From JBAXBF01 sp034429745 (GTDB taxonomy: Bacteria; Chloroflexota; Anaerolineae; Anaerolineales; DRKV01), in NCBI GenBank assembly GCA_034429745.1, contig DAOUFY010000120.1:1-8994 (forward strand): a DNA stretch of 8,994 nt. The letters run 5' to 3'. This document shows, one piece after another, positions 1-6,048 of the stretch. Under the pieces are notes generated by a model, which made no database searches, was not told the origin of the DNA, and saw only the letters and a list, made by a program, of their open reading frames with translations. The translations under genes and the position numbers were made by a program. Each line of letters starts with the position of its first letter. The stretch's first letter is position 1.

Positions 1-1278
1 CCTCGTGAGGGGCTTGATTTGACGAAATGGTCGGTGGTTGCTTGTGATCAATATACTTCGCAGCCGGAATATTGGGAAGAGTTATATCGTTATGTTGGAG
101 ATAGTCCTTCAACATTACATTTGATTTTACCAGAGGTATATTTGGAAGCAGAGGATGTCGATCTTCGCATTCAAAAAATTCACCAAGCAATGATAGAAAC
201 CTTGCAAAAAGGAATATTGGAGGAAATAGAAGGTTTAATTTACGTTGAAAGAGTATTAAACCATGGTACCCGAAAAGGTTTAATGGTAGCCTTAGATTTG
301 GAAAAGTATGACTTTCGTCCAAATTCGGATTCTATTATCCGAGCAACGGAAGCTACAATAGTTGAAAGGATTCCTCCGAGATTGAAGATTAGAAATGATG
401 CGGCTTTGGAGTTGCCGCACATCATGATTCTTATAGATGATGAGAAAAAGGAAGTAATTGAGCCGTTAGAGCAGCATAAAAAGTCCCTGTTAAAATTATA
501 TGATTTTACGCTGAATATGGGGGGTGGAGAGTTACGCGGTTATGTTGTTCAAGATCAAAATTTAGAAAAATCGGTGTTAAAAAGTCTTGAAGCTTTAGCA
601 GACGAGGAATATTTTTATCAACGATATAACTTAGAGAGAAATTATTCTCCATTGGTTTTCGCTGTAGGAGATGGAAACCATTCTATGGCTACTGCAAAAA
701 CTTATTGGGAAAAATTAAAGCCAACTGTTGCTGCCAACCACCCGGCACGTTATGCGCTCGTGGAGCTTGTCAACCTGTATGATGAAGGTTTGATGTTTGA
801 ACCCATTCATCGCTTGCTTATAGGGGTGCATTATGACATTCTCAAAGAAGCACAAAAATATTTTGGGAATGTAACAATAGAGAAATATGATAACTTTGAA
901 AAATTGGCTGTCAAAGTAAAAGGGAATAATGGGCGGCCGGAAAATAATACGCATTCTTTTGGATTTATCTCTTCAAATGGTTTGCATTGCCTAACGGTAA
1001 ACAACCCAAAATCCTCTTTGGCAGTAGCAACCCTACAAGATTTTATAGAACATGGATTGAAAGAAAAATGGTTTGATAAAGTTGATTATGTTCATGGTGA
1101 TGAAGTGATCAGAGAGTTGGCATCTAAACCCACTTATGCTGGTTTCTTTTTACCGCCTATTGATAAAAAATCTCTCTTTAAAACTGTTATGGTAGAAGGA
1201 AGTTTGCCGAAAAAAGCGTTTTCAATGGGACATGCCCAAGAAAAAAGGTATTACATGGAAGCTAGAAAAATCCGCTAA
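1..1278 (+). CDS. DUF1015 family protein (5' end cut by window edge)
   Basis: The frame is open from base 1, so the gene begins upstream. A TTG at 19 is an in-frame codon and not a convincing start: the preceding codons (PREGLD) continue the usual family opening (EG-x-D-L-TKW-VVACDQYTSQPEYW), so roughly 15-25 N-terminal residues are probably missing. The protein has no signal peptide or membrane segment and should be cytosolic. The family's most recognisable motif, GDGNHSMATAK, lies at about 667-699. It occupies the place of the DGHHR motif of other DUF1015 proteins and recalls the G-E/H-R-R motif of ParB-like nucleotide-binding domains. The molecular function is not established; a ParB/SerK-like nucleotide- or amino-acid-linked role is only an inference. 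In many genomes relatives sit beside serine-biosynthesis genes, but the upstream neighbour is not visible here. The TAA at 1276 converges on the response-regulator gene with 41 bp between stops and no obvious terminator hairpin. Confidence 0.85.
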   Translation, partial: PREGLDLTKWSVVACDQYTSQPEYWEELYRYVGDSPSTLHLILPEVYLEAEDVDLRIQKIHQAMIETLQKGILEEIEGLIYVERVLNHGTRKGLMVALDLEKYDFRPNSDSIIRATEATIVERIPPRLKIRNDAALELPHIMILIDDEKKEVIEPLEQHKKSLLKLYDFTLNMGGGELRGYVVQDQNLEKSVLKSLEALADEEYFYQRYNLERNYSPLVFAVGDGNHSMATAKTYWEKLKPTVAANHPARYALVELVNLYDEGLMFEPIHRLLIGVHYDILKEAQKYFGNVTIEKYDNFEKLAVKVKGNNGRPENNTHSFGFISSNGLHCLTVNNPKSSLAVATLQDFIEHGLKEKWFDKVDYVHGDEVIRELASKPTYAGFFLPPIDKKSLFKTVMVEGSLPKKAFSMGHAQEKRYYMEARKIR

Positions 1279-1319
1279 AGTTGAAGAGATATCCACAAAA
1301 ATTACAATAAGCAGGTCAA

Positions 1320-2495
1320 TTACAGGTGCTTAGGAAAAAGCTCAGGCGGCAAATGAGCAAGGTCAATTAACTCGTCATCACAGAAAGTCATTGCCCTTTC
1401 GATAACGTGTCGCAACTGGCGGATATTTCCAGGCCAGGAATAATTCATCAATTGGTCCATAACCCGAGGAGTAACTCCTTTGATATTCAACCCCATAGAT
1501 GCGTTGTTACGACGGATGAATAATCCAACTAAATCGGGGATATCTTCGACACGTTCGCGTAAAGGTGGAACATGAAGGTGGACGACTTTCAAACGGTAAT
1601 ATAAGTCCTCACGAAAAGTATTTTCGTGGATCATGGTTTCTAAATCTTTGTTCGTTGCTGTAATCAATTGAACGTCCACTTTAATTTCTTGAGTACCACC
1701 TACTCTTCTAAAGCTGCGATCTTCTAAGGCTCGCAGAAGTTTGGCTTGAAGCTCAAGAGGAAGAGAGGAAATTTCATCAAGGAAAAGGATACCGCCGTCA
1801 GCCACTTCCATTAAACCGTATTTTCTTGTGTTTGCGTCTGAAAATGCACCTTTCTCGTGTCCAAAGAGTTCAGATTCAACTAAGGTGCTTGGGATTGCCG
1901 GGCAATTGATTGCTACAAATGGTTTATTTTTACGAATCCCCATTTGATGAGTAGCTTTAGCCAGAATATCTTTGCCGGTACCCGATTCACCAGTTAAAAG
2001 AAGGGAAACAGAAGTGTTGGCGACGCGTTGAATCTGGGCTAATAAATCCTTCATAACCTGGCTTTTACTCACAACGAAATCTAATTCTTGAGTTTGGGCT
2101 TTCCTTAAATGAAGTAGCTCGCGGCGCATAGAAACAAGCTCTTCGGCTCTTTTCACTGATTCAAGCAATTGATCGAGTTTAATAGGTTTTTGTAAAAAGT
2201 CGTGTGCTCCCCCTTTCATTGCGTTAACGGCAGTTTCAATATCACCCCAAGCGGTAATGAGGATAATGGGTGGCCGCATTGGAAGACGAAGGCTTTCTTC
2301 AAGCAAATTGGGCCCATAGCCGTCAGGAAGTTTGATATCTAAAAGAATTATATCGGCGCTTTCATGCTTAAGATGGGTTCGTGCTTCTTCCAACGTATAA
2401 GCGGAAATCACTTCGTAGCCGTGTTTGCGAAGGAATTCTCCGGCATAAATATGGGGTGATTCTTCGTCATCAACAATTAATACTGTTGCTGTCAT
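1320..2495 (-). CDS. NtrC-family sigma-54-activating response regulator lacking a DNA-binding domain
   Basis: A 391-residue two-domain regulator. Receiver domain (about 3-118): acidic pair D9/D10, phospho-acceptor D53, T81 and K103 are all present. A short charged helix (about 119-137) leads to a sigma-54 AAA+ ATPase (about 140-380): Walker A GESGTGKD (169-176), L1 loop GAFSDA (216-221), Walker B LFLDE (237-241), sensor I TATNKDL, arginine-finger segment FREDLYYRL (294-302) and sensor II WPGNIRQL (354-361). The protein stops about 10 residues after the AAA+ lid (ELFPKHL). NtrC relatives are usually 440-480 residues and end in a Fis-type helix-turn-helix, which is absent here. Known DBD-less relatives (FlgR of Helicobacter pylori, CtcC of Chlamydia) activate sigma-54 from solution. 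It is last in the operon with rpoN and the kinase, so it is very likely that kinase's partner. The ATG at 2495 fits the domain start, but the nearest Shine-Dalgarno (AAAGGA, 2511-2516) is 15 nt away. An in-frame ATT nine bases upstream would have normal spacing. Confidence 0.93.
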   Translation of the reverse strand: MTATVLIVDDEESPHIYAGEFLRKHGYEVISAYTLEEARTHLKHESADIILLDIKLPDGYGPNLLEESLRLPMRPPIILITAWGDIETAVNAMKGGAHDFLQKPIKLDQLLESVKRAEELVSMRRELLHLRKAQTQELDFVVSKSQVMKDLLAQIQRVANTSVSLLLTGESGTGKDILAKATHQMGIRKNKPFVAINCPAIPSTLVESELFGHEKGAFSDANTRKYGLMEVADGGILFLDEISSLPLELQAKLLRALEDRSFRRVGGTQEIKVDVQLITATNKDLETMIHENTFREDLYYRLKVVHLHVPPLRERVEDIPDLVGLFIRRNNASMGLNIKGVTPRVMDQLMNYSWPGNIRQLRHVIERAMTFCDDELIDLAHLPPELFPKHL

Positions 2496-2527
2496 TAGCG
2501 AAATAGTTTTTCCTTTCTAGATTTGTA

Positions 2528-4513
2528 TTATGTCTTATTTGGGTGGACAGCTGGAAAAGTAAGTATAAAAACCGAACCACCACTGGGAAATGATTTTACC
2601 TGAATTTTGCCTTTATGGGCAATAACAATTCTTTCAGTTATTGTTAAACCTAAACCAGTTCCGTTCTGATGATCTGTTGTAAAGAAAGGCTGAAAAATAT
2701 GATCAAGATGTTCCTTTGGAATTCCAATTCCATTGTCGCTAACGGTGATTTGAATGTAATCTTGCTGTTTGTCAAGCCATATCCGATCTACTTTGATATG
2801 TAAGGTACCATCATCCATACCTTCCATTGCTCGCAAAGCATTGCTAAATAAGTTTGTAAAGACTTGTTCTAATGCTTGAGCATGTCCTAGAATGTAAGCT
2901 GAGGTCAGCTCGGTTTGAAAATGGGTTTGAATTTGTTGCTTTGCTAGGTGAGTTTGCCAACGCATTAATACTTTCTCGATTAATTCGACGATATCCATTT
3001 CAATCATGTTATACGTAGAGGATTTTGAAAAGGAAAGAACGGTTTTCATTAAGTTGGCAAGACGATCAAGGTCACTTTGAATTCTTTGTATATGAATATA
3101 ATAGGGTTGATTATGATCGATCTGTTCATTCAAGGTTTGCAAAGCGAGACTGATATTATTGAGTGGGTTGCCAATCTCATGAGAAAATATAGCAGTCAAC
3201 TCACCTAATAAAGCGCGTTGCTCTAGCTGTTGGGTTCTTATTTTGATTTCGTGGTACTGGCTTAAATCTCGTATAATGATAATTTTGCCTAAAGATTGTT
3301 TGTCTTCATTTACAGGAATAACTTGAAGAAATGCATTGAAGGCTTTTCCATCGCGACGATGTAGAGTAATATCTCCTAAATTTGGTGTTTCTACTCCTTC
3401 GTTGGCTAATTGTAAAGCCGTGCTTAGGTTTGCGGTCCCAATAAGGATGTTTTCCACCGGTTGTCCATAAGTTTCATGCGTAAGGTAACCAAGAATGTGC
3501 TCTGCGGCCGGGTTTATAGAGAGGATGGTGTTGTCATTGGAGAGCAGTATGACACCGTCTTGGACATTTTCAATGATTTTATTATGCAGAAGAGATTGTT
3601 TTTTATGCTCTTCGGATTCACAAGATACTGTTTGCAAGGATTGCCACATCATGTAATGTAAAGATAGGATTTCGGTAAGTGAAGTTAAGGCAGGTAAAAT
3701 GCATTCATCAATCTTCAGTTTATTCGTTGCAATAATTAAAACGCCAAAAAGGGTTTCCCCTGCTTTTATCGGTAGAGATAAGAGAAGATTTATTTGGTGC
3801 TTTCTGGATAAGAGAAGAATTTCGGGTGTACTTTGTTTTCCTTTTTGCCAAAGAATGATTTCTCGATATGGGTTTATATCTCTTACCGCGATGCTAGGTG
3901 GAAGAACATTGTCATTGATTGAAGATTCTGATTTTATTAATCGGATTGGAGTTTGTTCTTCATATTGAACTTCATAAACAGCAATGAAACCATTTTGGAC
4001 TAATTCTAAATATTTTTGTAGAAAAAACTTTAAGGTGGCTTCTTTTTGGGTTGAAATACTTTTATTGGCAAACTCTTCAAAAGTTTTACATAAAAAGACA
4101 ACTTGTTGGTCGGCAGTAACTTGATTATTTTTGCTGTCTTGTGTTTCGATGGTCAGCAAATACCAACGACGGTTCTCATCGAGTGGAGATGCTGTTACCA
4201 AAGTTGGAATCTTTTGGCTGTGGCGAGTGATTAATTCTGCTGTTAAAGGCTGCTGAGTATTAAATTGGGAGAAGATTTCTTCTTTTTCGTTAGAGAAAAG
4301 AATAAGCTCCTTCAGTGATAACTCTAAAAGCTCATAACGAGTATAGGCAGTTAATCGAAGCAGGTTAATATTGCCATTGATAATCTGGTTTTTTTCGAGA
4401 TCGTATAGTAATGCAGCATTGGGAATGTGATTGATGATGTTGATAATATCATCAATACTTGGAACAGTGTTCCAAAAATGGAAGGTTTTTGACCGAGGTA
4501 AAATTGTTTTCAT
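2528..4513 (-). CDS. Soluble PAS-GAF-PAS sensor histidine kinase (NtrB/AtoS type)
   Basis: A 661-residue kinase with no transmembrane segment or signal peptide, so it should sense a cytoplasmic signal. Domains in order: PAS-like region (about 20-122), GAF-like region (about 150-290), second PAS (about 309-420, with the typical I-x-NVQDGVILLS and DGKAFNAF pieces), HisKA dimerisation/phosphotransfer helix with H-box SHEIGNPLN (phospho-histidine H445), and HATPase_c with N-box (N554, N558), G1 DNGIGIP (593-599), F-box FQPFFTTD (607-614) and G2 GTGLGLT (618-624). All catalytic motifs are intact. The ligand cannot be read from the sequence. It starts 7 nt after the rpoN stop codon. That gap (ATTTCCT in the sense strand) has no Shine-Dalgarno, so translation is probably coupled to rpoN. 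It ends 32 nt before the response regulator, its presumed substrate. The order rpoN-kinase-DBD-less regulator resembles the chlamydial CtcB/CtcC/sigma-54 set in content; orthology is not shown. Confidence 0.93.
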   Translation of the reverse strand: MKTILPRSKTFHFWNTVPSIDDIINIINHIPNAALLYDLEKNQIINGNINLLRLTAYTRYELLELSLKELILFSNEKEEIFSQFNTQQPLTAELITRHSQKIPTLVTASPLDENRRWYLLTIETQDSKNNQVTADQQVVFLCKTFEEFANKSISTQKEATLKFFLQKYLELVQNGFIAVYEVQYEEQTPIRLIKSESSINDNVLPPSIAVRDINPYREIILWQKGKQSTPEILLLSRKHQINLLLSLPIKAGETLFGVLIIATNKLKIDECILPALTSLTEILSLHYMMWQSLQTVSCESEEHKKQSLLHNKIIENVQDGVILLSNDNTILSINPAAEHILGYLTHETYGQPVENILIGTANLSTALQLANEGVETPNLGDITLHRRDGKAFNAFLQVIPVNEDKQSLGKIIIIRDLSQYHEIKIRTQQLEQRALLGELTAIFSHEIGNPLNNISLALQTLNEQIDHNQPYYIHIQRIQSDLDRLANLMKTVLSFSKSSTYNMIEMDIVELIEKVLMRWQTHLAKQQIQTHFQTELTSAYILGHAQALEQVFTNLFSNALRAMEGMDDGTLHIKVDRIWLDKQQDYIQITVSDNGIGIPKEHLDHIFQPFFTTDHQNGTGLGLTITERIVIAHKGKIQVKSFPSGGSVFILTFPAVHPNKT

Positions 4514-4520
4514 AGGAAAT

Positions 4521-5945
4521 TCATGATGAGTACCTAAGCCTAGCTGGTAAAATGCCTTCCATAGCGCGGTATTTTGCTACAGTACGCCTTGCGATAATGT
4601 AACCCCTCGATTTTAATTTTGACATGATTTGTGTGTCACTAAGAGGTTCAGGTTCTTCTGAAATGATACGTCTTAGTTCCGCTCGAATATGGAGTGAACG
4701 GTCAAAAAATTTTGATAAGGGGATCAAATGTCCATTAGGTACTTGAACTATTTTTCCGGCAACTGCCCTTGAAATGGTAGCTTCATGCACATCAAGCTTT
4801 TTAGCGACTTCTGCTCGAGTTAGCGGTAAAAGCCATGAATCTCCTTTGAGGATGAACTCGCGTTGAGTTTTGGTAAGCAATAGCATCAGCCTTTTCATGG
4901 TGAAATAGCGTTGTTTTAAGCATTTTACGAGCAGACTTGCCCGATCAAGATCAGCTTTCCATTGTTCGACTTTTGATTGATCTACTTCATTCACAGCTTG
5001 CCGAAATAGTGGGTTGATTTGCAGAGTACCTCGATAAGGCATGAGGATTTCAACAATGAGTGGGCTATTTTCATTGTTTTTATCTTGCAAACTTATAACA
5101 ATATCTGGCTGAACATATTGAGGAGGAGGAGCAATTCCTCCGTGATGGATGTCTCCCCAAAAAGAACGGGCTGGAAATGGATTGAGATTGTCACTGATAA
5201 ATTGAGCTATTTCTTTGGCTTCTTTCAGGCTTGTGTTGAGAAGGCGGGCGAGTTCAGAATATTGACGACGGCTAAGAATTTCTAAGCCCTCGGAAATAGC
5301 TTTTGCAGCTAATGGAGGAATAGGCTTTGTTTCTGAAAGAACATTTAATTGGATTAATAAGGCTTCCTGTGGGGTGTGGCTTCCAACACCAAGTGGTTCA
5401 CAATGTTGAATGAGTGAGAGTACTTTATTCACCTGAGATATAGGAACATGATGATATTGAGCTATTTCTTGTACGGTAATAGGAAGCAAACCATCTTCAT
5501 CAAGGCTGGTTAAAATATGAGCGGCAATTTTCCTTTCCTCTGGAGAAAGGTCGGTAGATACTTGACGCATGACAAAGGTGGATAAATTTTCTATCAATGG
5601 GGCATAGTTATCATCAGGTAAATCGCTTTCCTCTTGGCCATGCAACGTTGGATAGGTATAGTAATCTTGACGATCTGATAGAAAAACAACTGGCTCATCA
5701 GGATTAATGGTATTAGGTTGACTGCATATGGGACATATTGGAACGTTAACCAATAAACGACCACAATTGGGACAACGTCTTTCTTCTACGAGTTCCAGGG
5801 CAGGGTTGGTAGAAAGTTCTGTTTCGATTTTTTGATGTAGCTCCAGCATCGTCATTGCGAGAAGCGACATGGTTTGTGCTAAATGAGCAGTTGGAATTTG
5901 ACGCAGTTCAGTAGATTGTCTTTGAGTTGGATATAAGGAGACCAT
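4521..5945 (-). CDS. rpoN: RNA polymerase sigma-54 factor with N-terminal zinc-ribbon insertion
   Basis: A 474-residue sigma factor that directs RNA polymerase to -24/-12 promoters and needs an AAA+ activator to open DNA. Region I (about 7-54) contains the activator-interacting pattern ending ELSTNPALELVE. Immediately after it lies CPNC-x9-CPIC (C58, C61, C71, C74), a zinc-ribbon-like knuckle pair not present in the proteobacterial proteins, followed by an acidic linker (about 80-112). The core-binding domain follows (about 113-315: LSPEERKIAAHILTSLDEDG, NPFPAR, YVQPDIVIS). The C-terminal DNA-binding part has the helix-turn-helix LTRAEVAKKLDVHEATISRA (375-394) that reads the -12 element and the RpoN box ARRTVAKYR (452-460) that reads -24. 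The factor therefore looks fully functional. The ATG at 5945 matches the family N-terminus; only a weak GAGTGG lies upstream. First gene of the operon with the kinase and regulator, driven from the divergent region shared with trmFO. Confidence 0.96.
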   Translation of the reverse strand: MVSLYPTQRQSTELRQIPTAHLAQTMSLLAMTMLELHQKIETELSTNPALELVEERRCPNCGRLLVNVPICPICSQPNTINPDEPVVFLSDRQDYYTYPTLHGQEESDLPDDNYAPLIENLSTFVMRQVSTDLSPEERKIAAHILTSLDEDGLLPITVQEIAQYHHVPISQVNKVLSLIQHCEPLGVGSHTPQEALLIQLNVLSETKPIPPLAAKAISEGLEILSRRQYSELARLLNTSLKEAKEIAQFISDNLNPFPARSFWGDIHHGGIAPPPQYVQPDIVISLQDKNNENSPLIVEILMPYRGTLQINPLFRQAVNEVDQSKVEQWKADLDRASLLVKCLKQRYFTMKRLMLLLTKTQREFILKGDSWLLPLTRAEVAKKLDVHEATISRAVAGKIVQVPNGHLIPLSKFFDRSLHIRAELRRIISEEPEPLSDTQIMSKLKSRGYIIARRTVAKYRAMEGILPARLRYSS

Positions 5946-5983
5946 AGCAGTTGTTCCACTCGAAAAGTTTAAAGGTAAAATAT

Positions 5984-6012
5984 AGTATATACGATAACGA
6001 ATGAAGATGCAA
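5984..6012 (-). promoter_or_regulatory. Putative sigma-70 promoter of the rpoN operon
   Basis: On the minus strand TTGCAT (6007-6012) and TATACT (5984-5989) are separated by exactly 17 bp. Each hexamer differs from consensus only at one or two positions. The predicted start is near 5977, giving a leader of about 30 nt before the rpoN ATG. The -35 hexamer coincides with the -12 element of the sigma-54 site. No expression evidence; prediction from sequence only. Confidence 0.6.
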
Positions 6013-6023
6013 GATTCATACCA
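6007..6023 (-). promoter_or_regulatory. Putative sigma-54 (-24/-12) promoter of the rpoN operon
   Basis: The minus strand reads TGGTATGAATCTTGCAT. This fits the sigma-54 pattern TGGCAYR-N4-TTGCW with GG and GC exactly 10 bp apart; the only departure is T for C at the fourth position. GG is at 6021-6022 and GC at 6009-6010, so transcription would start near 5997, about 52 nt before the rpoN ATG. It is correctly oriented and lies in the only intergenic region upstream of the cassette. Confidence 0.55.
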
Positions 6024-6031
6024 TAGATTTT

Positions 6032-6037
6032 AAGGGA
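6032..6037 (+). promoter_or_regulatory. Ribosome binding site of trmFO
   Basis: AAGGGA lies 11 nt upstream of the ATG at 6049 and supports this start, which also matches the usual TrmFO N-terminus. A plus-strand TATAGT at 5981-5986 could be a -10 for trmFO, but no acceptable -35 is found at 16-19 bp, so no promoter is called. Confidence 0.55.
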
Positions 6038-6048
6038 ATAAAAAGCAA

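Noticed and set aside
28..42. sigma-54-like TGG...TTGC on the plus strand inside the DUF1015 gene
   Set aside because: GG and GC are 9 bp apart instead of 10, and the site is within coding sequence.
1279..1319. Possible bidirectional terminator between the convergent DUF1015 and regulator genes
   Set aside because: Only a 6-bp GATATC palindrome and short A/T runs are present; no stem with a T-tract on either strand.
4267..4289. GAAG-ATTT-CTTC followed by T-run, terminator-like on the plus strand within the kinase gene
   Set aside because: Only a 4-bp stem, antisense to the gene, with no plus-strand transcript predicted to end there.
4509..4524. Tiny ORF ATG-AAT-TTC-CTA-TGA bridging the rpoN stop and kinase start (minus strand)
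   Set aside because: Four codons, no ribosome binding site; more simply explained as the junction sequence.
5119..5142. GGAGGA...TCCTCC inverted repeat and internal SD-like sequence in rpoN
   Set aside because: It encodes the APPP stretch of the protein; the stem is only 6 bp and no start codon follows at usable spacing.
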